Assembly: GCA_963589425.1 (NCBI GenBank)
Contig: CAVAKZ010000003.1
Span: 36,354 to 100,353, forward strand
Reading direction: 5' to 3'
Length of the DNA: 64,000 nt
Origin: CAKRJP01 sp963589425
GTDB lineage: Bacteria > Bacillota > Clostridia > Lachnospirales > Lachnospiraceae
Below, piece by piece: positions 1 to 7,785 of this stretch (position 1 is the first letter of the stretch; each line of letters begins with the position of its first letter). The translations under genes were made by a program, and so were the position numbers. The notes beneath the pieces are model-generated. The model saw nothing but the letters and a program-made list of their open reading frames with translations. It did no database searches and had not been told where the DNA came from.

Positions 1-93
1 GAAGATGATCTTGATATGCTTTTTGCGGCAGGAGATTCCCATATGGTTGGCAGAGGCAGCAATTTATTTGGAAAAGATGAGGAGAGTATATAA
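1..93 (+). CDS. C-terminal end of an unknown gene upstream of the sigma factor
   Basis: Frame 1 is open from the window edge and ends with TAA at 91-93, giving the last 30 residues of a protein (ending GKDEESI). The stop overlaps the ATG of the sigma-factor gene by one base (TAATG), so the two genes are probably translationally coupled and in one operon. The visible tail is acidic, glycine-containing, and has no cysteine or membrane segment. I do not recognise the family. In NHLP export operons the first gene can encode the exported peptide, but an anti-sigma or regulatory protein is equally possible, and the visible piece is too short to decide. Confidence 0.6.
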   Translation, partial: EDDLDMLFAAGDSHMVGRGSNLFGKDEESI

Positions 94-605
94 TGCAGAC
101 AGTTACTGCGGAGACTATTTACAGAGATTACTATAAAAAGATTTGTGGATTTGTATATAAGAAAGTAGGAGACTCCAATGCGGCGGAGGATCTGGTGTCG
201 GATATTTTTTTAAAGATCACAGCCAATATTGATCGGTTTGACCCGGAGAAGGCAGCGGTTTCTACTTGGGTATATACTATAGCCAACAACACAGTGCTGG
301 ATTATTATCGTACCCGGAAGGTTCACGGACAGCTTCCGGAGGACAATGGAGAGAACGGAGCCTTGCCGGATAGTTTGGTAGAGTCTAAGGGCTTGGATGC
401 AGGTCTTTTGGAGGAAGAACAACTGGAGGAACTGGCAGATGCCTTAGCAAAACTGCCTGAGCGGTCCAGAGATATTATTATACTTCATTACTATGGGAAT
501 ATGACCTTGAAGGAAGTTGCCTTTAAGATGGGAATGTCCTATGCCAATATTAAGATTGTGCACAAGAAGGCTATCCAGGAATTAAAAAGGCTAATGACAG
601 AATAA
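93..605 (+). CDS. ECF-like RNA polymerase sigma factor
   Basis: This 170-residue protein has the two-domain layout of group 4 (extracytoplasmic function) sigma-70 factors. Region 2 covers about residues 8-75 (AAEDLVSDIFLKI, then STWVYTIANNTVLDYYR, the core- and -10-binding helices). Region 4 covers about residues 112-168 (LAKLPERSRDIIILHYY, then a helix-turn-helix of the form TLKEVAFKMGMSYANIKI). There is no region 3 or 1.1. It opens the run of exporter genes and overlaps the upstream gene by one base. The likely role, inferred from position, is to direct transcription of this export operon. No anti-sigma factor is visible inside the window. Confidence 0.88.
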   Translation: MQTVTAETIYRDYYKKICGFVYKKVGDSNAAEDLVSDIFLKITANIDRFDPEKAAVSTWVYTIANNTVLDYYRTRKVHGQLPEDNGENGALPDSLVESKGLDAGLLEEEQLEELADALAKLPERSRDIIILHYYGNMTLKEVAFKMGMSYANIKIVHKKAIQELKRLMTE

Positions 606-617
606 GAGGTATTTCGT

Positions 618-1103
618 ATGTCGGAAGAAAAAGGGACATCTTTGTTTCGTAAAAAAAGCGAGGAATATATTGATTCCCCGGAGAAACTTGACCACTATCT
701 TCACGTTACGAATCCAGGGATATGGGCACTGCTTTTGGCAGTGCTCCTGTTGTTCATAGGATTTGTTGCATGGAGTTTTATGGCAAGATTGGAAACCCAT
801 GTGGCAGTGGCGGTGGTTTCGGAAAATGATACTTGTACGGCCTATGTGCCGGCCAAGGCCTTGGATGCAGTGGTGAAGGCCAGAACCGTGACCCTTAATG
901 ATCGGGAGTATTCTTTATCTCCTGATTCTCCAAAACCGGAGACGGTTACAGATGAAACCAATATTTATATTCGTCTGGCAGCAGACTTGTCCATAGGGGA
1001 TGTGGTATATGCGATCCCTATGGATGGAGATTTGAAAAATGGAGTCTACAGTGGAGTAGTTGCTACGGAGACCTTGTCTCCCATTTCCTTGCTGTTAGAT
1101 TAA
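618..1103 (+). CDS. Short HlyD-like membrane protein of the NHLP exporter
   Basis: The 161-residue protein has a charged cytoplasmic N-terminus, one membrane segment at about residues 33-54 (GIWALLLAVLLLFIGFVAW) and an extracytoplasmic beta-rich remainder. The end of the protein (IYIRLAADLSIGDVVYAI and following) resembles the barrel that closes HlyD-family adaptor proteins. Full NHLM adaptors are around 300 residues with a long coiled coil; here the coiled coil is absent. The gene lies 12 bases after the sigma factor and 9 bases before the peptidase ABC transporter. The assignment as the exporter's adaptor rests mainly on position and fold resemblance; a small accessory membrane protein is the alternative. 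Confidence 0.6.
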   Translation: MSEEKGTSLFRKKSEEYIDSPEKLDHYLHVTNPGIWALLLAVLLLFIGFVAWSFMARLETHVAVAVVSENDTCTAYVPAKALDAVVKARTVTLNDREYSLSPDSPKPETVTDETNIYIRLAADLSIGDVVYAIPMDGDLKNGVYSGVVATETLSPISLLLD

Positions 1104-1112
1104 AGAGGGCCC

Positions 1113-3290
1113 ATGTCTATGAGAAAGAAAAAAATGAATCAACCCCTAAGCAAGGGCGTGGCAAGGGTTCCGGTGATTATGCAGCTGGAGATGCTGGAGT
1201 GCGGTGCGGCCTGTTTTGCCATGATTATGGGATATTATGGGAAATGGATTACTCTGGAGCAGGCAAGGATTGACTGTGGAGTGTCCAGAGACGGGTCCAG
1301 TGCGAAAAATATTATGCGGGCAGCAAAAGGCTATGGTATGGAAGTGCATGCTTACAAACTGGAGCCGGAAGCCCTTTTCAAAGAGGGCCCTTTTCCCTGT
1401 ATGATTCACTGGGGATTTAACCATTTTGTGGTACTTGATGGCTTCCATGGAAATAAGGCCGTGCTTAATGACCCGGCAAGAGGCCGGATTGTGGTATCCT
1501 GGGAGGAGTTCGATAGGGAATTTACAGGAGTCTGCATGACCATGGCACCAGGGCCTGACTTTGTGCCGGAGGGGGCCAGAAAGAATGTTTGGAAATATGC
1601 CGGAGAACGTATAAAAGGAACGGGAAGCTCTACGATATTTGTGGCCTTAACTACGGTGATTATTGCCTTTTTAGGAATCCTACAACCTATATTTAATCAG
1701 ATTTTTTTGGATCGTTTGCTTACAGGAACCAATAAAGACTGGCTTTTTGGATTTCTTGTGGTTCTGGGAGTTTATTCGGGAGTCCTGGTGCTAATGAGCT
1801 GGATCAATGCGATTTATGGATTAAAGATTCAGGGAAAGATTTCCGCTGTGGGGAATTCTTCCTATTTGTGGAAAATCCTGCGGCTTCCCATGCAATTTTT
1901 TGATCAGCGACTTCCCAGAGACTTGGTGGAGAGGCAAAGTACCAATGCTTCCATTGCAGGAGACTTGGTTAACACCTTTGGCCCTCTGGTGATCAATAGC
2001 TGGATGATGGTATTCTATCTGGTGCTGATGCTAAGAAGAAGCCTTTTTCTTACCCTGATTGGAGTGGGCTCACTAGCTATCAACTTGCTGGTATCAGGTT
2101 GGATTACCCAAAGACGAGTAAATATACAGCGAGTCCAGATGAGAGATCAAAGTAAATTTTCCAGTGCAGTTGTCACCGGAATTGATATGATCGAGACCAT
2201 AAAGGCCAGCGGTGTGGAAAAAGGATATTTCGCCAGACTTTCTGGATATCAGGCCAGCGTTAATGAGGGAGAAACCAGATTTGCAAAATTTAACCAGTGG
2301 CTGGAGATTATTCCCAGACTTTGTGGAGCCCTAGCTAACCTTGCAGTTTTAGGTTATGGAATGGACCTGGTCATAAACGGAGAAATGACCCTTGGTATGA
2401 TTATGGCTTTTCAAGGCTTTTTAAATGCTTTTACAGCTCCCGCAACTTCTATGGTATCTGCAGGCCAGTCTCTCCAGGAAATGTTGACCCAGATGGAACG
2501 AGTAGACGATGTTATGAATTATGAAAATGACGCCTGGTTTCAGGAGCGGGAAATTATAGACCGACAGGAGAAATTAAGTGGTCAAATAGAGCTAAAAAAT
2601 GTTACTTTTGGATATTCAAGGTTTGCAGCTCCCGTTATTGAAAACTTTTCCATGAAGGTAAAAGCCGGGGAAAAGATTGCCATTGTGGGAGCTTCAGGCT
2701 GTGGAAAATCAACCCTGGTAAAACTTCTCACCGGCCTTAGTAAGGCCTGGTCCGGAGAGATTTTATTTGACGGAATTGAGATTTCGAAAATGGACAGAGA
2801 TATATTTACAGCCTCTGTATCGGTGGTAGACCAGGAAGTAATTCTTTTTGACGATACCATTGCCAACAACATTTCCATGTGGGATGACACTATGGAGGAT
2901 GGGGATATTATAGCAGCTGCCAAGGACGCTCAGATTCATGAGGACATCCGAAAGGCAGGGGGCTATCAAAATAAGATCCAAGAAGAGGGTAGGGACCTGT
3001 CAGGAGGCCAAAGGCAGAGACTTGAGATTGCAAGAGCCTTGGCCAAGAACCCCTCCATCTGCATTCTGGATGAGGCTACTTCAGCTTTAGATGCCAAGAC
3101 AGAATATGATGTGGTAAATGCTATAAGTAAAAGAGGAATCACTTGTATTGTGGTTGCCCACCGCCTGTCCACTATCAGGGATTGTGATGAGATCATTGTC
3201 TTGGATCAGGGGCAGATTGTAGAGTCTGGTACCCATGATGAATTAATGAAACTTGATGGATTTTATAAATTGCTGATTACAAACGACTAG
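1113..3290 (+). CDS. NHLP-type bacteriocin ABC exporter with C39 peptidase domain
   Basis: The 725-residue protein fuses three domains. Residues about 18-140 are a C39 double-glycine peptidase with Gln24 and Cys30 (in MLECGAACFAM), His104 (NHFVVLDG) and Asp120 (LNDPARG), so the catalytic residues are all present. Residues about 165-460 are the membrane domain. Residues about 490-725 are the ABC ATPase with Walker A GASGCGKST, signature LSGGQRQR, Walker B ICILDEATSALD and the switch histidine VVAHRLST. Such proteins cut the leader from a precursor peptide at a GG-type site and export the product. The ATG at 1113 is preceded by GAGGG. It pairs with the next gene; no precursor is recognisable in the window. 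Confidence 0.92.
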   Translation: MSMRKKKMNQPLSKGVARVPVIMQLEMLECGAACFAMIMGYYGKWITLEQARIDCGVSRDGSSAKNIMRAAKGYGMEVHAYKLEPEALFKEGPFPCMIHWGFNHFVVLDGFHGNKAVLNDPARGRIVVSWEEFDREFTGVCMTMAPGPDFVPEGARKNVWKYAGERIKGTGSSTIFVALTTVIIAFLGILQPIFNQIFLDRLLTGTNKDWLFGFLVVLGVYSGVLVLMSWINAIYGLKIQGKISAVGNSSYLWKILRLPMQFFDQRLPRDLVERQSTNASIAGDLVNTFGPLVINSWMMVFYLVLMLRRSLFLTLIGVGSLAINLLVSGWITQRRVNIQRVQMRDQSKFSSAVVTGIDMIETIKASGVEKGYFARLSGYQASVNEGETRFAKFNQWLEIIPRLCGALANLAVLGYGMDLVINGEMTLGMIMAFQGFLNAFTAPATSMVSAGQSLQEMLTQMERVDDVMNYENDAWFQEREIIDRQEKLSGQIELKNVTFGYSRFAAPVIENFSMKVKAGEKIAIVGASGCGKSTLVKLLTGLSKAWSGEILFDGIEISKMDRDIFTASVSVVDQEVILFDDTIANNISMWDDTMEDGDIIAAAKDAQIHEDIRKAGGYQNKIQEEGRDLSGGQRQRLEIARALAKNPSICILDEATSALDAKTEYDVVNAISKRGITCIVVAHRLSTIRDCDEIIVLDQGQIVESGTHDELMKLDGFYKLLITND

Positions 3291-3305
3291 AAAGGAGATT
3301 ATTTC

Positions 3306-5483
3306 GTGGAAGGATTTAACCGGCAAATTGAAAATCGAAAAAAACACGAAAATGAGCTCCTTACAGAAGCCTTTCAGGACATTTCTAAGGCCGTTGCCCA
3401 TAAGAAAATTTCCCAGGAATTATTTCAGGAGGGAAAGGATACTAAGGATGCGGTATCCCAGCTTTTGAGACATTACGGAATCAGAGAAAAGGAGGTCCCT
3501 AAGAGTTTAAAAAGCTTAGAGGATCGATTGGACTTCCTTCTTTCCTCTGCAGGAGTCTACTATCGTCCTATCCGTTTGGAGGAAGGATGGCAAAAAGATG
3601 CCATGGGGGTCATGATGAGCAGCATGAAAGAAGATGGCGCAGTCATTACCATTCTTCCCTGGGAGGGGGGAGGCTTTTACTATGTAAATCCCCATACAGG
3701 AAAGCGCACCAGAATAGATAAGACGGAGGCTGCCAAAATCGGCCAGGAGGGCTATTGCTTTTACCGGGCCCTTCCCATGCGGAAATTAAGAGCTTATGAT
3801 ATTTGGAATTATATGAGAGAGTGTCTGACAGCCTGGGATATTTTAAGCTTCACTACAGTGACAGGAATTGTTACCCTGGTAGGCTTGCTTCTTCCAAAAC
3901 TTAGCAAGCTTCTTACCGGCACAGTCTTGGATTTTGAAAGTGAACAGCTCCTTCTTGCAGTGATGGTCTTTATGGCTTGCACATCCTTTAGTTATATTCT
4001 CTTTGAGTCTATGAAGGATATCTTAGTGAAGCGCATGAGTACCAAACTGACACAGCACTTGATTACCGCTACAATGATGCGGGTAATATCTCTTCCGGTG
4101 GAATTTTTTAAAAATTATTCTACAGGTGAACTCAATCAATATCTTGCCTACATGTCCAGCATTTGCAATACAGCGATTAAGGGATTTTTTGCCACAGGAA
4201 TAACAGGTTTATTTTCCCTTGTATTCCTGGTTCAGGTATTTACCTTTGCAAAACCTTTGGTGATTCCTTCCTTGATTGTGACAGCATTTACCTTGATTGT
4301 CAGTGCTCTTACAGGAATTACACAGTCCGCTATTAGTAGAGAACAAATGCAGATGGCTGCCAAGGAAAAGGGTCTGGTGTATTCCCTTATTAAGGGGATT
4401 AGGAAGATCCGACTGGCAGGGGCTGAAAAAAGAGCCTTTGTAAATTGGGCTCACAGCTATGCCAGGGAGGCAGAACTTCAGTACGATCCTCCGGCCCAGA
4501 TTAAGTTAAGTAAGGTATTTACTACAGCTATTTCTTTGGGAGGAACTATAGCAGTTTATATTGTAGCAGTGAGAAGCCAGGTGACGGTGTCGGATTATTA
4601 TGCCTTTACTATATCCTATGCCTTCGTATCTGTGGCCTTATTGTCTATGGCAAATGTTGCCGCAAAGGTGGCGACGATCCGACCTACCATGGATTTGATT
4701 CGCCCTCTGATGGAAGCGGTTCCTGAGGAGGGAGAGGACTTAGAGACCGTTACAGAACTTCAGGGAGAAATTGAGGTAGATAGTGTTAGCTTCCGATATG
4801 AAGCGGATGCGCCTCTGATTTTGGAAGATTTATCTATAAAGATTCCGGCAGGCCAGTATGTGGCTATTGTAGGAAAAACCGGATGCGGAAAGTCCACCCT
4901 TCTCCGCTTGCTTTTGGGATTTGAGACCCCAACCAAGGGAAGTATTTATTACGATAAAAAAGATTCCAGAGGATTGGACATGCGGTCTGTAAGAAAACAG
5001 ATCGGAACCGTTATGCAGGATGGAAAGTTGTTTCAGGGAAGTATTTACGAAAATATTTCCATAGGAGCTCCGGGCCTTTCTATGGACCAAGTTTGGGAAG
5101 CGGCTGAGATGGCCGGGATTGCAGAAGATATCAGGCGGATGCCTATGGGCATGCATACCATTATTGCAGGAACCGGAGGAAGTATGTCCGGAGGCCAAAA
5201 ACAGCGCCTTATGATAGCAAGAGCAGTGGCTCCAAAGCCCAAAATCCTCTTTTTAGATGAGGCAACATCCGCCCTAGATAACATAACCCAAAAGAGGGTG
5301 TCGAAGTCTTTAGACAAATTAAATTGCACTAGAATCGTGGTGGCTCATAGACTTTCCACCATCCGTCATTGCGACCGAATCCTGGTGCTGGATCAGGGGA
5401 AGATTATAGAGGATGGAAGCTACTGGGAGCTTATGGAGAAGCAGGGGTTTTTTGCTGAGTTAGTTGAGAGGCAGCGACTTTGA
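3306..5483 (+). CDS. NHLP-type bacteriocin ABC exporter, permease/ATPase subunit without peptidase
   Basis: The start is GTG at 3306 behind AAAGGAGAT. The 725-residue protein has an N-terminal region of about 165 residues with no C39 catalytic motif, a membrane domain at about 170-460 and an ABC ATPase at about 485-725 (Walker A GKTGCGKST, signature MSGGQKQRL, Walker B ILFLDEATSALD, VVAHRLST). This is the layout of the second ABC protein of NHLM/NHLP systems, which pairs with the peptidase-bearing one. It lies 15 bases behind its partner, has the same length and probably arose from the same family. The operon ends at the hairpin at 5675-5706. Confidence 0.9.
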   Translation: MEGFNRQIENRKKHENELLTEAFQDISKAVAHKKISQELFQEGKDTKDAVSQLLRHYGIREKEVPKSLKSLEDRLDFLLSSAGVYYRPIRLEEGWQKDAMGVMMSSMKEDGAVITILPWEGGGFYYVNPHTGKRTRIDKTEAAKIGQEGYCFYRALPMRKLRAYDIWNYMRECLTAWDILSFTTVTGIVTLVGLLLPKLSKLLTGTVLDFESEQLLLAVMVFMACTSFSYILFESMKDILVKRMSTKLTQHLITATMMRVISLPVEFFKNYSTGELNQYLAYMSSICNTAIKGFFATGITGLFSLVFLVQVFTFAKPLVIPSLIVTAFTLIVSALTGITQSAISREQMQMAAKEKGLVYSLIKGIRKIRLAGAEKRAFVNWAHSYAREAELQYDPPAQIKLSKVFTTAISLGGTIAVYIVAVRSQVTVSDYYAFTISYAFVSVALLSMANVAAKVATIRPTMDLIRPLMEAVPEEGEDLETVTELQGEIEVDSVSFRYEADAPLILEDLSIKIPAGQYVAIVGKTGCGKSTLLRLLLGFETPTKGSIYYDKKDSRGLDMRSVRKQIGTVMQDGKLFQGSIYENISIGAPGLSMDQVWEAAEMAGIAEDIRRMPMGMHTIIAGTGGSMSGGQKQRLMIARAVAPKPKILFLDEATSALDNITQKRVSKSLDKLNCTRIVVAHRLSTIRHCDRILVLDQGKIIEDGSYWELMEKQGFFAELVERQRL

Positions 5484-5674
5484 CGTCGAGGGAGGATGCA
5501 CCGCAGGGACGGACGCATACGAGGGGATGAGATATACCGTCAAAATGGACTGCGTTTCCTGCTCGCTGCAGGCGCCGAGCCACTCCGGCTCCAGCGCAAC
5601 TCGCCCAAAAAGCGGGCTCAAACAAGCGCTCGCCTTCGTTGCTAGCCTGCAGCTCCCTACGGAAGCATATACAA

Positions 5675-5713
5675 AAGCCCCCAGTAGTGGTTGCTACTGG
5701 GGGCTTCTTGTTT
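5675..5713 (+). terminator. Rho-independent terminator of the NHLP exporter operon
   Basis: A 13-base perfect stem (AAGCCCCCAGTAG with CTACTGGGGGCTT) closes a TGGTTG loop and is followed by CTTGTTT. It lies about 190 bases after the last exporter gene, between the two inverted foldback units. Confidence 0.85.
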
Positions 5714-5743
5714 AGGATATTTTCTGAAGCAAACAGCAAAGCT

Positions 5744-5932
5744 GGGAGCGAGACATGTTCTTCGCAAACAATTGCGAGGCTTCCGTAGGGACTTGCACGC
5801 TAGCAGCGAAGGCGGGCGCTTGTTTGAGCCACCCTGTTTTTGGGGTGGCGAGTTGCGCCTAGAGCCTTCGCGAATCAGCGCGTGCAAGGAGCAGGAAACG
5901 TAGCATGTTTGCGAAGAACATGTCTCGCTCCC
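5744..5932. repeat. Perfect 27-base terminal inverted repeat around the right foldback unit
   Basis: Positions 5744-5770 (beginning GGGAGCGAGACATG) and 5906-5932 are exact reverse complements over 27 bases and enclose the right-hand foldback unit. The left unit does not have this exact pair. The arrangement resembles the terminal repeats of a small non-autonomous element, but no target duplication is evident to me. Confidence 0.75.
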
Positions 5933-5984
5933 TGCGGTGCGTCCGTTTTTAGACAATTGCCAGGCTCCCCTGTAATGCGTCCGT

Positions 5985-7475
5985 TTAAAAGTCAGATGCT
6001 AAACTTCCTTCTGAAGGAGTGCTCTGTTTGGAGGTATGCTTTCCCTTTTCCCAAGCTCGGGTATCATCAGCAATTCCAAAGGCTTCCGGATCAAAACTAG
6101 GATCCTTCCCTTCTTTTTTCTGAGCCTCGTAATCTTTAAGCATAGCCCCGGCTTTTGGTGCTAAAAGTGCAATGGCAATTATATTTGCCCATCCAAGAAG
6201 GCCGTAACCGATATCGCCCATAGCCCACATGGCATCTGCATTTACAACAGCTCCTAAGAAGGATGCTAGGATAAATAAGGCTCTGGCTGCTGTAATAGCA
6301 TGTTTGTTGTTGCCGGATAAATAGCGGATATTGCTTTCTGCCTGATAGCAGTAGCCGGTCATGGAAGTGAATACAAATAGTACAATAATAATGGCCAGGA
6401 CCTTGCCGCTCCAGTCGCCGTAGGTGCTCATAAGAGCATGCTGGGTCCACTTAATTCCGGCTTCAATACCACCGGTTTGACTAATGATTAGATTTCCTGC
6501 ACTGTCACAGACATCGAAGGTGCCGGTGAGAAGTACAATAAATGCAGTGGCAGATCCTACAAAAAGTGTATCAACGTAAATAGAGAAAGATTGGATCAGT
6601 CCCTGCTTTACCGGATGGGAACACTCTGCAGCGGCAGATACAATGGCGCCGCATCCCATGCCGGCTTCATTTGAGTAGATGCCTCGCTTTACACCCCAGG
6701 AAATTGCAGAACCTAGAATTCCGCCAAGTAAGGCATTTGTGCCAAAGGCAGAGCTGATGATCATCTGCAGGATGCTTGGAAGCTTGCCAATGTTTAATCC
6801 GATGATTACCAGAGCTGCAAGAATATAAATCATGCACATGACAGGGGCCAAGAGTTCAGCGATGGCTGCAATTCTTTTAATGCTTCCATAGACCACGATG
6901 GCTAGGAATACACAGCAAATGGCTCCTACAATGACCTTGTTTACGGAAAAGGCTTCCTCGAATACGGTAACTAAGGAATTGATCTGGACGCCGGGCATTA
7001 ATAATCCAGGCCCTAAAAAGGCAATGATTGCAAATAAAATGGCATAGGGTTTGCACTTTAATCCCTTTTCAATATAGTAGGCTGGGCCCCCTAGGAATTC
7101 TCCCTCCGGATTTTTTACCTTATAGGCTTGTCCTAAAGTAGATTCTACAAAGGCAGAAGCTGCTCCTATAATGGCAATGATCCACATCCAGAATACAGAT
7201 CCGGGACCTCCATAAAAAATTGCAGAGGCAACCCCGGCAATATTTCCCATTCCAACTCTTGCCCCTACGGTAGTGGCAAAGGACTGGAATGGCGTGATTC
7301 CGCTTTCACTTTCTTCTTTTGTGGTTAACAGACGAATCATTTCCTTCAACAGGCGAACTTGTGGGAACCTCAGTCGAATAGATAAATAGAGACCAACTCC
7401 CAGGCACAAAGCCACCAAGAGCATGCTCCAGACAATGCCATCCAACTGGTTTACCCATGTTGTAAATTGTTCCAT
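5985..7475 (-). CDS. Alanine/glycine:cation symporter, AGCS family
   Basis: The 496-residue membrane protein is a member of the AGCS family (sodium:alanine/glycine symporters). Hydrophobic segments run through the whole length, and family motifs are seen such as FATTVGARVGMGNIAGVA near residue 70 and GGPGSVFWMWIIAIIGAAS. The frame is open further upstream, but the ATG at 7475 is chosen because GAGGGG precedes it and the protein then begins MEQFTTWVNQ just before the first membrane segment. Transcription starts from a near-consensus promoter at 7555-7583, and a terminator-like hairpin sits in the leader. The substrate is not determined by the sequence. No glycine riboswitch is visible. Confidence 0.9.
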   Translation of the reverse strand: MEQFTTWVNQLDGIVWSMLLVALCLGVGLYLSIRLRFPQVRLLKEMIRLLTTKEESESGITPFQSFATTVGARVGMGNIAGVASAIFYGGPGSVFWMWIIAIIGAASAFVESTLGQAYKVKNPEGEFLGGPAYYIEKGLKCKPYAILFAIIAFLGPGLLMPGVQINSLVTVFEEAFSVNKVIVGAICCVFLAIVVYGSIKRIAAIAELLAPVMCMIYILAALVIIGLNIGKLPSILQMIISSAFGTNALLGGILGSAISWGVKRGIYSNEAGMGCGAIVSAAAECSHPVKQGLIQSFSIYVDTLFVGSATAFIVLLTGTFDVCDSAGNLIISQTGGIEAGIKWTQHALMSTYGDWSGKVLAIIIVLFVFTSMTGYCYQAESNIRYLSGNNKHAITAARALFILASFLGAVVNADAMWAMGDIGYGLLGWANIIAIALLAPKAGAMLKDYEAQKKEGKDPSFDPEAFGIADDTRAWEKGKHTSKQSTPSEGSLASDF

Positions 7476-7509
7476 AATACCCCTCTTCTCTTTCTTTATC
7501 CTTATTTGT

Positions 7510-7542
7510 AAAAACGCCTCTGTCATAAAAGATGACGAGGCG
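7510..7542 (-). terminator. Terminator-like hairpin in the symporter leader
   Basis: Read on the minus strand, CGCCTC-GTCAT, loop CTTTT, ATGAC-A-GAGGCG is followed by TTTTT. The stem starts only about six bases after the predicted start of transcription and lies between promoter and gene, so it could attenuate the symporter or form a 5' stabilising hairpin. Confidence 0.65.
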
Positions 7543-7554
7543 AAAACTATTCTT

Positions 7555-7583
7555 ATTATAAAATCGCCTATGAAAGAAGTCAA
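7555..7583 (-). promoter_or_regulatory. Sigma-A type promoter of the AGCS symporter
   Basis: On the minus strand TTGACT (7578-7583) and TATAAT (7555-7560) are separated by exactly 17 bases. Confidence 0.8.
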
Positions 7584-7785
7584 ACAAATACTTGCAAAAA
7601 TTGATGCCAAATGGGATTTTGATTGATGAAAAATGAACAAAATAAAAATGGGATATTCATGGTGGTGGAGGGAAGAAAAATAGATTATACTTAAGCTAGA
7701 TTTTTAGCTTGGATTGTGATAGGATATCAAGGTTGCAAATGACTAACTAAAATGATAAATGGATAATATGAAATCAGGGGGGGCT

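Larger units (their letters stand above)
5493..5950. repeat. Pair of inverted GC-rich foldback repeat units
   Basis: This 500-base stretch has no credible gene. A unit at about 5551-5666 recurs in inverted orientation at about 5779-5902 with high but imperfect identity. Each unit folds on itself: the left has GCTGCAGGC (5565-5573) with GCCTGCAGC (5645-5653), GCGC with GCGC, and GCCC with GGGC. The right has CTTGCACGC (5792-5800) with GCGTGCAAG (5880-5888), GCGAAGGC with GCCTTCGC, GGCGC with GCGCC, and GCCACCC with GGGTGGC. The unpaired AACTC and TCAAACAA beside the apical stem are the same in both. An outer 12-base match (5498-5509 and 5929-5940) extends the palindrome. Confidence 0.8.

Noticed and set aside
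5431..6100. Several open frames of 70-102 codons on both strands between the exporter and the symporter
   Set aside because: They are by-products of the GC-rich inverted repeats, have no ribosome binding sites and mirror each other across the palindrome.
7476..7758. Possible glycine riboswitch ahead of the AGCS symporter
   Set aside because: The leader from the predicted start is only about 70 bases and contains a single terminator-like stem, with no tandem aptamer.
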